The notes: generated from the sequence alone by a model not told the origin. Numbered from the stretch's first letter, positions 6,603-13,762 are shown. The stretch is 17,574 bases of DNA from Frankiales bacterium (GCA_025464795.1 JAODNB010000011.1:1-17574); one strand, 5' to 3'. Numbers and translations are program-made.

Positions 6603-7042
6603 CCCTCTCGCTCCTGGCCGTCGTGGCCCTGGCCGGCTGCGGCAGGGGGCCCCAGGCCGCGTCGGGGGACAGCGTTCCCGTCGCCGCAGTCAACGGCCTG
6701 TCCTCGAACACGCTGATCGCGTGCCGGGCCTTCAAGGGAACCGTGCCGGTGGAGATCGCGCCCGGAGCCAAGCAGCGCCCCACTTCTCCGCTGTCCGACA
6801 CGACGACGGCCTGGGGTTCCCCCGCCATCACCTCTCGCTGCGGCGTGAAGGCAGGAAGCCCGCTGGACGACCCCTACACCTTCAACGGCGTCCAGTGGGC
6901 GATGCACGACAACGGGGCGTCCCGGCTCTGGACCACGCTCGGCCGGAAGGTGAATGTCGTCATCGAGGTGCCCGACTCCTACAGCAGCCAGGCCGAGCTC
7001 ATCGGCAGGCTGGCGGACGCGGTCGGCAAGCGCCTCAGCTGA
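6581..7042 (+). CDS. DUF3515 family lipoprotein
   Basis: 153 residues. It starts with a lipoprotein signal peptide: Arg3-Arg4, a hydrophobic stretch and a lipobox 'LAGC' with Cys20 as the predicted lipidated residue, so the protein is probably anchored outside the membrane. The mature part matches the DUF3515 pattern 'WGSPAITSRCGV', 'NGVQWAMHDNG', 'WTTLGRKVNVVIEVPDSY'. Two mature cysteines (Cys48 and one in RCGV) could pair. The function of DUF3515 is not known. GTG is the only start in frame that keeps a complete signal peptide; it lies inside the Lrp-like gene. The stop shares the palindrome TCAGCTGA (7035-7042) with the convergent PLP-enzyme stop, and no terminator is visible between them. 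Confidence 0.88.
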   Translation: MPRRPPLALSLLAVVALAGCGRGPQAASGDSVPVAAVNGLSSNTLIACRAFKGTVPVEIAPGAKQRPTSPLSDTTTAWGSPAITSRCGVKAGSPLDDPYTFNGVQWAMHDNGASRLWTTLGRKVNVVIEVPDSYSSQAELIGRLADAVGKRLS

Positions 7043-8222
7043 AGACGTCGAGCGCCTGCGTCAGGTCCTCGATCAGGTCCTGAGCGTCTTCCAGCCCGAT
7101 GCTGACGCGCACCGCCGCGGGATCGATCCCTGCAGCCGCGAGCGAACCGGCGTCCATGGACACGTGTGTCGTCGTCGGGACGTGAACGGCCTTGCTGACC
7201 GTGCCGCCGAGCGACGTGGCGCGCTGAATGATCCCGATCCCGTTGACCAGCGCGAGTCCGGCCTCCCGGCCCCCGTGAGGCGTCACCGTCACCACCGCGC
7301 CGAACAGGCCCGGAGCGAAGAGGGACTGCGCGAGCTGGTGATCGCGGTGGGTCGGGAGGCTCGGGTGGTCGACCCTGGCGACGCGAGGGTGCTTCGCAAG
7401 AGCCGCGGCGACGGTGCTCGCCGTCTCGCACTGCCGACGCATGCGCAGGGGAAGCGTGGCGAGCCCTCGCGTCAGCAGGAAGGCCTCGTCAGGGGCGAGG
7501 GCTCCGCCAAGGTCGACGCGCGCCGTGCGTACGCGGTCGACAAGAGCGGCCGCGCCGACGACCACGCCGCCCGTGACGTCAGCGTGCCCGCCGAGGTACT
7601 TGGTGGCGGAGTGCACCACGAGGTCGACGCCGTGCTCGAGCGGACGGCAGACCACCGGGCTGGCGAAGGTCGCGTCCACGACGAACGGGATGCCGGCGTC
7701 GTGCGCGATCTGAGCCAGGCCAGGGAGGTCCGCCACGGTCATGCTCGGGTTGGCTAGCACCTCGCCCCACAGCACGGCTGTCTCTGGTCGCACGGCGGCT
7801 GCGACGGCCTCCAGGTCGGTGGCATCGACGAAGCTCGTCGTGACCCCGAAGCGCGCGAGCTGACGGGTGAGCAGCGACCAGGTCCCGCCGTACACCTCTT
7901 GCGGTGCGACGACGTGAGATCCGCTGCTGCACAGGGCGATCAGCGTGCTGGAGATCGCCGCCATGCCGCTGGCGAAGGGCTGCCCGACCGCGGCCAGCGT
8001 CGGGTCCTCGAGAGCCGCTACGGCGTCCGCGAAGGCCTGAGCCGTCGGGTTGTCCGTCCGGCTGTACGACCAGCCCTGCTGCCGACCGGCGAAGACCTCC
8101 TCAGCCTCCTCCGCGGAGTCGAACACGAAGGTCGCGGTCCGGTAGACCGGCGGTACCAGGGGGTGCTGACGGACCTCGCGAGGCGGTGGACCGTGCACGG
8201 CCCGGGTCGACTCGCCGGTCAT
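7035..8222 (-). CDS. Cys/Met-metabolism PLP-dependent enzyme (cystathionine gamma-lyase/synthase type)
   Basis: 395 residues, the usual size of the family. The PLP lysine is Lys208 in 'HSATKYLGGHADVTGG'; Asp183 in 'VVDATFASP' should bind the pyridine nitrogen. The substrate region has 'YSRTDNPT' (53-60), 'FASGMAA' (83-89) and 'YGGTW'. These fit gamma-elimination or gamma-replacement enzymes acting on cystathionine, methionine or O-acylhomoserine; sequence alone does not choose, and actinobacterial genomes label this one cystathionine gamma-lyase or a trans-sulfuration PLP enzyme. The ATG overlaps the gpsA stop (ATGA), making it the third gene of plsC-gpsA-PLP enzyme. It is convergent with the DUF3515 gene, overlapping by eight bases. 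Confidence 0.9.
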   Translation of the reverse strand: MTGESTRAVHGPPPREVRQHPLVPPVYRTATFVFDSAEEAEEVFAGRQQGWSYSRTDNPTAQAFADAVAALEDPTLAAVGQPFASGMAAISSTLIALCSSGSHVVAPQEVYGGTWSLLTRQLARFGVTTSFVDATDLEAVAAAVRPETAVLWGEVLANPSMTVADLPGLAQIAHDAGIPFVVDATFASPVVCRPLEHGVDLVVHSATKYLGGHADVTGGVVVGAAALVDRVRTARVDLGGALAPDEAFLLTRGLATLPLRMRRQCETASTVAAALAKHPRVARVDHPSLPTHRDHQLAQSLFAPGLFGAVVTVTPHGGREAGLALVNGIGIIQRATSLGGTVSKAVHVPTTTHVSMDAGSLAAAGIDPAAVRVSIGLEDAQDLIEDLTQALDVFS

Positions 8223-9214
8223 TCGCTCTTGATGTCTCGTTGCATCACGCTCTTGACCATCTCAGCGGGCGTCATGCCCTCGTGGCAGAGCCGCACGACG
8301 TGGTCGGTGATGGGCATGTCCACGTCGTGCTTGTGGGCCAGCGCGCGGATCGACCGGCAGCTCTTCACCCCCTCAGCCGTCTGGCCCCTCTGGGACAGGA
8401 TCTCCTCCAGGCTCTGACCGCGACCGAGCTTCTCGCCGAAGGACCGGTTGCGCGACAGCGGGGACGAGCAGGTCGCGACCAGGTCTCCCAGGCCCGCCAG
8501 TCCGGAGAACGTCATCGGATCGGCGCCGAGGGCGATGCCGAGCCGCGCGGTCTCCGCGAGCCCGCGGGTGATGAGCGAGGCCTTGGTGTTGTCACCGAAC
8601 CCCATGCCGTCGGCCATTCCCACGGCGAGCGCGATGACGTTCTTCACGGCTCCCCCCAGCTCGCAGCCCACGACGTCAGTGTTCGTGTACGGGCGGAAGT
8701 AGGGCGTCAAGGTGACGGCCTGCAGGCGCTCCGCCGCAGCCAGGTCGATGCAGGCCACGACGGAGGCAGCCGGCTGCCCGCTCGCGATCTCCTTCGCGAG
8801 GTTCGGGCCGCTGACGACCGCGACGCGCTCGAGGGGCACGTCCGCGACCTCGCAGATGACCTCGCTCATGCGCTTGGTGGTGCCGAGCTCCACGCCCTTC
8901 ATGAGGCTGACCAGCAGGCTGTCCGGGCCGATGGCACCTGCAACAGCTGCAAGGTTCTCGCGCAGGCTCTGGGACGGCAGCGCGAGCACGACGAACTCGG
9001 CACCGTCGACGGCCTCGGCCGCGTCCGATGTTGCCGTGATGCGATGCGGCAAGGCGATGCCGGGCAGGTAGTCCGGGTTCTCGTGGGTCTCCCGGACCGC
9101 CCGTGCGAGCTCCTCGCGGCGGGACCACAGGACGACGTCGCTCCCGGCGTCTGCCAGGAGCTTGGCGAACGCAGTCCCCCACGAGCCGGTGCCGAGCACA
9201 GCGGCTCGTGTCAT
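8219..9214 (-). CDS. gpsA: NAD(P)-dependent glycerol-3-phosphate dehydrogenase GpsA
   Basis: 331 residues, full length. It reduces dihydroxyacetone phosphate to sn-glycerol 3-phosphate, the backbone for phospholipids. The N-terminal Rossmann motif 'LGTGSWGTAFA' (7-17) binds the cofactor; 'SLMKGVELGT' and 'GPNLAKEI' follow, and the catalytic lysine sits in 'GGAVKNVIALAVGMADGM'. The substrate-binding 'GFGDNTKASLITRGLAE' helix segment is intact. The ATG overlaps the plsC stop (ATGA), so the acyltransferase that uses glycerol 3-phosphate pathway products is translated just before the enzyme that supplies it. Confidence 0.97.
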   Translation of the reverse strand: MTRAAVLGTGSWGTAFAKLLADAGSDVVLWSRREELARAVRETHENPDYLPGIALPHRITATSDAAEAVDGAEFVVLALPSQSLRENLAAVAGAIGPDSLLVSLMKGVELGTTKRMSEVICEVADVPLERVAVVSGPNLAKEIASGQPAASVVACIDLAAAERLQAVTLTPYFRPYTNTDVVGCELGGAVKNVIALAVGMADGMGFGDNTKASLITRGLAETARLGIALGADPMTFSGLAGLGDLVATCSSPLSRNRSFGEKLGRGQSLEEILSQRGQTAEGVKSCRSIRALAHKHDVDMPITDHVVRLCHEGMTPAEMVKSVMQRDIKSE

Positions 9215-9936
9215 GTGGACCTCTTCTCGGAGCTCGGGTCGTGGACCTCGTCCGGCGCGGTCTCGCCCCTGACCTTCTCGAGCAGCAGCCGGATCTCCGC
9301 CATGATCGCGTCCGTCGCCCCGTGGAGCACCTCAGCGGTCAGCTCCCTGTCCCGCCACGGCGACAGGTCGATGGGTGGACCGGCGACGACGGTGATGTCA
9401 TGGCGTGGCAGCAGGTGCAGTCCGGGCGTCCGGTACGAGTCGAGGATGTCCTGCGCTCCCCACTGCGCGACCGGGACGACGGGCACGCCGCTGAGCAGGG
9501 CCAGTCGTGCGACCCCTGTGCGCGCCACCATCGGCCACTTGCCCGGGTCGCGGCTGACGGTCCCCTCGGGGTAGATCGCGATCAGCTCTCCTCGGTGAAG
9601 GGCGCTGACGGCGTCCTGGAGAGCGGCGGAGGCGTCTGCGGTGTTGCGGTGCACAGGGATCTGCTTCGCCCCGCGCATCGTCCGACCGACGAGCCCGTTG
9701 CCCTTGAAAAGGCTGGCCTTCGCGAGGTAGCGAGGCAGCCTGTTCGTGCTGTACATGATCGCGTCCGCCAGGACGAGCGGATCGACGTGCGAGATGTGGT
9801 TGGCAGCGACGATCACGCCGCCCTGCTTCGGCACGTTCTCGAACCCCGACCAGTGCCGGCGGGTCAGCAGCAGCAACGGGGGCTTCAGCAGGACCACCGC
9901 GAGGCGGTACCAGAAGCCGATCCGACCCAGACGCAC
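9211..9936 (-). CDS. 1-acyl-sn-glycerol-3-phosphate acyltransferase, PlsC family
   Basis: 241 residues. The LPLAT signature is complete: catalytic 'NHISHVDP' (HX4D), 'YLAKASLF', 'GAKQIPVHR' and glycerophosphate-binding 'YPEGTVSRD'. The N-terminus has a short hydrophobic segment ('LAVVLLKPPLLLL') that would place the enzyme at the inner face of the membrane. It should transfer the second acyl chain in phosphatidic acid synthesis; close homologues with other acceptors exist. The start is GTG with AGAGGAG (9948-9942) five bases upstream, which settles it. First gene of plsC-gpsA-PLP enzyme, divergent from cofC across about 90 bp. Confidence 0.93.
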   Translation of the reverse strand: MRLGRIGFWYRLAVVLLKPPLLLLTRRHWSGFENVPKQGGVIVAANHISHVDPLVLADAIMYSTNRLPRYLAKASLFKGNGLVGRTMRGAKQIPVHRNTADASAALQDAVSALHRGELIAIYPEGTVSRDPGKWPMVARTGVARLALLSGVPVVPVAQWGAQDILDSYRTPGLHLLPRHDITVVAGPPIDLSPWRDRELTAEVLHGATDAIMAEIRLLLEKVRGETAPDEVHDPSSEKRST

Positions 9937-10026
9937 GCGCGCTCCTCTAATTCTGCCGACCCTGCTCTCGACGCAGTCTCGCTGCCCACGACAGCGGTGT
10001 CGAGGAGCCTGTCAGACTCCCTTCTC

Positions 10027-10659
10027 GTGGCGTCACCGAGGAGCAGTAGCAGCTGGGGTGTCGTGGTGCCCGTGAAGCGGCTGTCGGTGGCCAAGTCCCG
10101 ACTCGCCGCGTACGGGGACGTCCGGCGCAAGGACCTCGCCCTCGCCTTCGCCGCCGACGTCGTCCTGGCGGCCTTGGAAGTCGCCGACGTCCTGGTCGTC
10201 ACCGATGACGCTGCCGCAGGGGCGCTGCTCTCGTCGCTCGGCGCGACCGTCGTCCCCGACGATCCTGACGCAGGTCTCAACCCCGCGCTGCTGCACGGCG
10301 CCGAGCTGCTGCGCCAGGGCGCGCCGCTCCGTGGGGTGGCGACACTGTCCGCCGATCTCCCTGCGCTGCGCAGCGCTGACCTCGAGGCGGCACTAGAGCA
10401 GGTCGGCCCGACGTCGAGCGGTTTCGTTTCCGACGTCGCCGGCACGGGGACCACGTTGCTGGCAGCGGGGCCGGGAGGTCTGCTCGTGCCCGCGTTCGGT
10501 CCCGGCTCGCACGCGAGCCACGTCGCCGCGGGGGCCATCGAGCTCGTCGCGGGTCCGGGTCTGCGGCAGGACGTGGACACCCCAGAGGACCTGGCAGCAG
10601 CGGCACTGCTGGGACTCGGGGCGTACACCCGTCGGGCAGTCCAGGGGCTGGACCTGTGA
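10027..10659 (+). CDS. cofC: 2-phospho-L-lactate / phosphoenolpyruvate guanylyltransferase (CofC/FbiD)
   Basis: 210 residues. CofC (FbiD in mycobacteria) joins GTP to 2-phospholactate or PEP, an early step of coenzyme F420 synthesis; actinobacterial enzymes have been shown to use PEP. Seen: 'VVPVKRLSVAKSRL' (nucleotide-binding N-terminus), 'VLVVTDD', 'LSADLPAL', 'GTGTTLLAA', 'FGPGSHASH' and 'DVDTPEDL', the family signature in order. The start is uncertain: GTG at 10027 gives a short polar lead before the conserved region but lacks a strong ribosome-binding site, and GTG at 9997 is also in frame. The stop overlaps the next gene (GTGA). FbiA, FbiB and FbiC are not in the window, so F420 production is inferred. 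Confidence 0.92.
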   Translation: MASPRSSSSWGVVVPVKRLSVAKSRLAAYGDVRRKDLALAFAADVVLAALEVADVLVVTDDAAAGALLSSLGATVVPDDPDAGLNPALLHGAELLRQGAPLRGVATLSADLPALRSADLEAALEQVGPTSSGFVSDVAGTGTTLLAAGPGGLLVPAFGPGSHASHVAAGAIELVAGPGLRQDVDTPEDLAAAALLGLGAYTRRAVQGLDL

Positions 10660-10838
10660 TCGTCAGCGCGACCGTGCGGACCTGGGAGGGGGGAGCAGGT
10701 ACCGCGCTGCTGGACGACGGCTCCGTCATCGAGCTGCCACCGGACTGCCTTCGTGGCAGCGTGTTCCGGTTCCTGCGTCCCGGCCAGCGCGTGCACCTGA
10801 CCGTCGCCGACGGCATGGTCACAGAGGTCGGCCTGTAG
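10656..10838 (+). CDS. 60-residue cold-shock-domain-like protein coupled to cofC
   Basis: Sixty residues starting at a GTG that overlaps the cofC stop (GTGA). The sequence pattern 'ATVRTWEGGAGTALLDDGS' then 'FRFLRPGQRVHLTV' follows the layout of the CspA protein in this window: the same small beta-barrel spacing, including 'FR.LR.GQRV' where CspA has 'YRSLDEGQRV'. The aromatic RNA-binding motifs are gone: RNP1 reads 'GAGTAL' and RNP2 'IELPP'. So this is probably an OB-fold of cold-shock ancestry without ordinary single-strand stacking. Its partner or ligand is unknown; coupling to cofC suggests co-expression, not a proven role. A perfect terminator follows five bases after the stop. Confidence 0.82.
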   Translation: MIVSATVRTWEGGAGTALLDDGSVIELPPDCLRGSVFRFLRPGQRVHLTVADGMVTEVGL

Positions 10839-10843
10839 GCACG

Positions 10844-10875
10844 AAGAAGGCCCCGGCAGCAGCCGGGGCCTTCTT
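10844..10875. terminator. Strong bidirectional terminator between cofC operon and hup
   Basis: AAGAAGGCCCCGGC (10844-10857) and GCCGGGGCCTTCTT (10862-10875) are exact inverted repeats: a 14-bp stem with an AGCA loop. The A/T-rich stem base gives each strand a TTCTT run, so it can end both the cofC transcript and the convergent hup transcript. Confidence 0.9.
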
Positions 10876-10891
10876 GGTGGTCGAGGTGCAG

Positions 10892-11473
10892 CTACTTCTT
10901 AGCGGCCTTCTTGGCAGGGGCCTTCTTCGCCGGAGCCTTCTTGGCAGGGGCCTTCTTCGCCGGAGCCTTCTTGGCGGGCGCGGCCTTCTTGGCAGGAGCC
11001 TTCGCCGGAGCCTTCTTGGCGGGCGCGGCCTTCTTGGCCGGAGCCTTCTTCGCCGGAGCCTTCTTGGCCGGCGCAGCCTTCTTAGCGGGTGCGGCCTTCT
11101 TGGCCGGCGCAGCCTTCTTGGCGGGAGCAGCCTTCTTCACGGGAGCAGCCTTTCCGACGGGAGCGGCCACGATGGCCTTGGCGAGTGGAGCGACCTTCTT
11201 GGCACCAGAGACGACGTCTTTGAAGCCCTGGCCCGGGCGGAACTTCGGTACCGAGGTCGCCTTCAGCTTGACCGTGGCACCAGTCGCGGGGTTGCGCGCG
11301 GTGCGCGCCTTGCGGTCAACCTTCTCGAAGACGCCGAAGCCCGCGATAGCGACCTTCTCGCCCTTGGCAACAGCGGACGTGACCGCGTCGACGACGGCCT
11401 CGACGGCGGCGGCCGCGGCACGCTTGTCACCGATTCGGTCAGAGATGGCCTCGATCAGCTCGGCCTTGTTCAC
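10892..11473 (-). CDS. HU-family nucleoid protein with long Ala/Lys/Pro tail (HupB/HupS type)
   Basis: 193 residues. Residues 1-90 are a complete HU fold: 'MNKAELIEAISDRIGDK' at the dimerising N-terminus and the DNA-binding arm signature 'GFGVFEKVDRKARTARNPATG' (45-65), with 'KFRPGQGFKD' closing it. From about residue 108 the chain becomes repeats of A-P-A-K-K and A-P-V-K-K, a histone-H1-like basic tail known from mycobacterial HupB and Streptomyces HupS, where it adds DNA contacts and compaction. The GTG start has GGAGGT (11486-11481) seven bases upstream. Lysine-rich tails of this kind are often acetylated in mycobacteria. It lies downstream of leuCD but has its own candidate promoter and is separated from leuD by a large palindrome. 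Confidence 0.95.
   Translation of the reverse strand: MNKAELIEAISDRIGDKRAAAAAVEAVVDAVTSAVAKGEKVAIAGFGVFEKVDRKARTARNPATGATVKLKATSVPKFRPGQGFKDVVSGAKKVAPLAKAIVAAPVGKAAPVKKAAPAKKAAPAKKAAPAKKAAPAKKAPAKKAPAKKAAPAKKAPAKAPAKKAAPAKKAPAKKAPAKKAPAKKAPAKKAAKK
10895..11150 (-). repeat. Degenerate tandem repeats coding the HU C-terminal tail
   Basis: The HU tail is encoded by imperfect units such as GCCGGAGCCTTCTTGGC (plus-strand reading), 12-18 bases long, each giving A-P-A-K-K or A-P-A-K-K-A. Units differ mostly in phase and at third positions. Such DNA is prone to slippage, so unit number likely varies between strains. Confidence 0.85.
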
Positions 11474-11522
11474 AGCGTTTACCTCCAAGGACTGACGAGG
11501 CGCTCTGCCCCTCGTGGGAAAG

Positions 11523-11544
11523 GTAGGCGCACGCGCGCGCCTAC
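11523..11544 (-). promoter_or_regulatory. Hairpin in the hup 5' leader
   Basis: GTAGGCGC (11523-11530) and GCGCCTAC (11537-11544) form an 8-bp perfect stem with a six-base loop, about 50 bases upstream of the hup start and downstream of the candidate promoter. A role in mRNA stability or translation is inferred. Confidence 0.35.
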
Positions 11545-11564
11545 GTCGAACACCACGCGGCGTG

Positions 11565-11592
11565 ACTTTGCTTGTGTCGCAACGGATGTCAA
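11565..11592 (-). promoter_or_regulatory. Candidate sigma-A-type promoter of hup
   Basis: On the minus strand a perfect -35 box TTGACA (11592-11587) is followed after 16 bases by CAAAGT (11570-11565), which keeps the A2 and T6 of a -10 box. It would give a leader of roughly 85 bases before the hup GTG. The -35 is strong, the -10 weak, so this is a prediction only. Confidence 0.4.
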
Positions 11593-11640
11593 GCACCCGA
11601 CTGCCTCCGTGGGGGCGCTCGAACCTGGGGCAGATCAAGG

Positions 11641-11687
11641 CGAAGAGCTCGAAACCCCTTGTGTTATAAGGGTTTTCGAGCTCTTCG
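11641..11687. terminator. Large palindrome between leuD and hup, probable terminator
   Basis: CGAAGAGCTCGAAACCCCTT (11641-11660) pairs with AAGGGTTTTCGAGCTCTTCG (11668-11687): 20 bp with one mismatch and a 7-base loop GTGTTAT. It begins 38 bases after the leuD stop on the transcribed strand, as expected for the end of the leuCD message before the hup promoter. There is no T-run on either strand. The length, the loop containing TTATAA and the inner GAGCTC symmetry leave room for a protein-binding role. Confidence 0.6.
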
Positions 11688-11725
11688 ACAGAAAGTGGAC
11701 TGGTTCTCCACTCGGGTGCGTCGCC

Positions 11726-12319
11726 TCAGCTGACGGCCGTTGCGGGCTTCCAGCTCGGCCGAGATTTTTCAAAGCTCGCGACGCTTTCCTCGTGTCGCAG
11801 GGTCAAACCGATGTCGTCGAGACCTTCCATCAACCGCCACCGCGTGAAGTCATCGAGGTCGAAGGGCGCCGTGATCGCGCCGGCTCGCACCTCGCGGGCA
11901 TCGAGATCGACGGTGATCTCAGCCGTGGGATCGGCGTCGGTGAGATCCATCAGAGCGGTCACCACCTCGGCCGGGAGCTGGACCGGGAGAAGGCCACCCT
12001 TGAGGCTGTTGCCCCTGAAGATGTCGGCGAACCGCGAGCTGATGACCGCCTTGAACCCGAAGTCGGTCAGCGCCCACACGGCGTGCTCGCGGGAGCTCCC
12101 GGTTCCGAAGTTCTCGCCCGCCAGCAGGACCGTCGCGCCTTGGCGCTCCGGGCGGTTGAGGACGAAGGTCGGGTCCTCGCGCCACTCGGCGAACAGGCCC
12201 TTGCCGAACCCCGTGCGCTCGACCCGCTTGAGCCAGTCGCTCGGGATGATCTGGTCGGTGTCCACGTCGCTGCGACGCAACGGGACCGCGGTGCCGGTGT
12301 GGGTGACGAAGGGCTCCAT
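11726..12319 (-). CDS. leuD: 3-isopropylmalate dehydratase, small subunit LeuD
   Basis: 197 residues, full length. LeuD is the swivelling partner of LeuC; together they isomerise 2-isopropylmalate to 3-isopropylmalate in leucine synthesis. Seen: 'RRSDVDTDQIIPSDWLKR' near residue 15, 'LLAGENFGTGSSREHAVWAL' (the substrate-contacting swivel loop) and 'SRFADIFRGNSLKGGLLPV'. The ATG shares one base with the leuC stop (TGATG), which implies translational coupling and balanced subunits. The large palindrome at 11641-11687 follows the gene. Confidence 0.97.
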   Translation of the reverse strand: MEPFVTHTGTAVPLRRSDVDTDQIIPSDWLKRVERTGFGKGLFAEWREDPTFVLNRPERQGATVLLAGENFGTGSSREHAVWALTDFGFKAVISSRFADIFRGNSLKGGLLPVQLPAEVVTALMDLTDADPTAEITVDLDAREVRAGAITAPFDLDDFTRWRLMEGLDDIGLTLRHEESVASFEKSRPSWKPATAVS

Positions 12320-13725
12320 CACAGCTCCTGGAGGTCGGACGGGGCCGCGAAGCGACCGACGATCGCGGTCGCGGCGGCGACCTGCGGGGAGACGAGGTGG
12401 GTACGGCCCCCGCGGCCCTGACGGCCCTCGAAGTTGCGGTTGCTGGTGGAGGCGCTTCGCTCCCCCGGGGTGAGGGTATCGGGGTTCATGCCGAGGCACA
12501 TGGAGCAACCGGCGCTTCGCCACTCAGCTCCGGCGTCGCTGAACACCTTGTCCAGGCCTTCCTTCTCGGCCTGGAGCTTCACGAGCATCGAGCCGGGCAC
12601 GACGAGCATCCGCACGCCCTCGGCGACCTTCCGACCCTCGAGGATCGCGGCAGCCGCACGCAGGTCCTCCATGCGTCCGTTCGTGCACGAGCCGAGGAAG
12701 ACCGTGTCCACGGCGATGTCGCGCATCGGCGTGCCAGCGGTGAGACCCATGTAGACGAGGGCGCGCTCGGCGGCGTCGCGGATGTTGCCGGCCGGCAAGG
12801 CCTGTGGGTCAGGAACGACGTCGGACAGGGCGACGCCCTGCGCCGGGTTGGTCCCCCACGTGACGAACGGCGTGATGGTGCTCGCGTCGAGCACGACCTC
12901 CTTGTCGAAGGTCGCGTCGGCGTCGGTGCGCAGCGCATCCCAGGCGGCGACGGCCGCGTCCCAGTCGGCTCCTGCGGGCGCGTGGTCGCGACCCCTGAGG
13001 TAGTCGTACGTCGTCTGGTCGGGAGCGATCATGCCCGCACGCGCGCCCCACTCGATGCTCATGTTGCAGACCGTCATGCGGCCTTCCATCGACAGCTTCG
13101 TGATGGCGTCACCGCGGTACTCGACGACGTAGCCCTGGCCGCCGCCCGTACCGACCTGCGCGATGAGGGCGAGGACGAGGTCCTTGGCCGTCGTGCCGAC
13201 CGGCAGGTCGCCCTCGACCGTGACGGCCATCGTCTTCGGTCGGGGCAGCGAGAGGGTCTGCGTCGCCATCACGTGCTCGACCTCGGACGTTCCGATGCCG
13301 AAGGCAAGGGCACCGAACGCGCCGTGGGTGCTGGTGTGACTGTCACCGCAGACGATCGTCATCCCCGGCTGCGTGATCCCGAGCTGGGGGCCGATGACGT
13401 GCACGATGCCCTGGCTCGCGTCGCCCATCGGGTACAGGCGAACACCGAACTCCGCGCAGTTCTTGCGGAGGGTCTCGATCTGCGTCTTGCTGATGGGGTC
13501 CTTGATCGGGCCCTGCAGCAGGTCAGTGGGAACGTTGTGGTCCTCGGTCGCGAGCGTGAGGTCCGGACGACGAAGCGTGCGGCCCGCCATCCGCAGCCCG
13601 TCGAAGGCCTGGGGGCTCGTCACCTCGTGGATCAGGTGAAGGTCGATGTAGAGCAGGTCGGGTTCGCCGTCCGCGCTCCGGACCACGTGCTCGTCCCAGA
13701 CCTTCTCCGCCAATGTCTTAGCCAT
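12319..13725 (-). CDS. leuC: 3-isopropylmalate dehydratase, large subunit LeuC
   Basis: 468 residues, the normal length of the aconitase-type subunit. The three cluster-binding cysteines are present: one in 'FLGSCTNGRMEDL' and two in 'GCSMCLGMNPD'. 'CGDSHTSTHGAFGALAFGIG' and 'LATEDHNVPT' are the substrate and cluster contacts of the family. Together with LeuD it catalyses the second step of leucine synthesis and needs a 4Fe-4S cluster. The gene is divergent from the NdgR-like regulator across 37 bp that contain a small palindrome, fitting control by that regulator as known in Streptomyces. The ribosome-binding site is weak (GTGAGA), and the message may be nearly leaderless. Confidence 0.98.
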   Translation of the reverse strand: MAKTLAEKVWDEHVVRSADGEPDLLYIDLHLIHEVTSPQAFDGLRMAGRTLRRPDLTLATEDHNVPTDLLQGPIKDPISKTQIETLRKNCAEFGVRLYPMGDASQGIVHVIGPQLGITQPGMTIVCGDSHTSTHGAFGALAFGIGTSEVEHVMATQTLSLPRPKTMAVTVEGDLPVGTTAKDLVLALIAQVGTGGGQGYVVEYRGDAITKLSMEGRMTVCNMSIEWGARAGMIAPDQTTYDYLRGRDHAPAGADWDAAVAAWDALRTDADATFDKEVVLDASTITPFVTWGTNPAQGVALSDVVPDPQALPAGNIRDAAERALVYMGLTAGTPMRDIAVDTVFLGSCTNGRMEDLRAAAAILEGRKVAEGVRMLVVPGSMLVKLQAEKEGLDKVFSDAGAEWRSAGCSMCLGMNPDTLTPGERSASTSNRNFEGRQGRGGRTHLVSPQVAAATAIVGRFAAPSDLQEL

Positions 13726-13732
13726 GCTTGAT

Positions 13733-13747
13733 TCTCACATTCTGAGA
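13733..13747. promoter_or_regulatory. Candidate regulator-binding palindrome between leuC and the IclR gene
   Basis: TCTCA (13733-13737) and TGAGA (13743-13747) form an inverted repeat with a 5-base spacer, midway in the 37-bp divergent region. It overlaps a candidate leuC -10 (CAGAAT on the minus strand, 13744-13739; -35-like TCCACA 17 bases upstream), where a bound regulator could block transcription. IclR-family proteins, including NdgR and its relatives, bind such regions in leuCD promoters of other actinobacteria. The exact site here is a guess. Confidence 0.4.
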
Positions 13748-13762
13748 TGCTTGTATCGCTAT

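Noticed and set aside
10895..11150. Tandem units resembling a CRISPR-like or satellite array
   Set aside because: Units are not separated by unique spacers and translate in frame as the HU basic tail.
10874..12421. Plus-strand frame with Leu/Gly/Arg 'LLGRSL' repeats
   Set aside because: This is the complement of the HU tail repeats and leuD; the repetition comes from the lysine-alanine codons on the other strand.
13724..13762. Earlier ATG start for the IclR regulator
   Set aside because: It would overlap the leuC start and add residues absent from NdgR-like proteins; GTG 13763 fits the family start.
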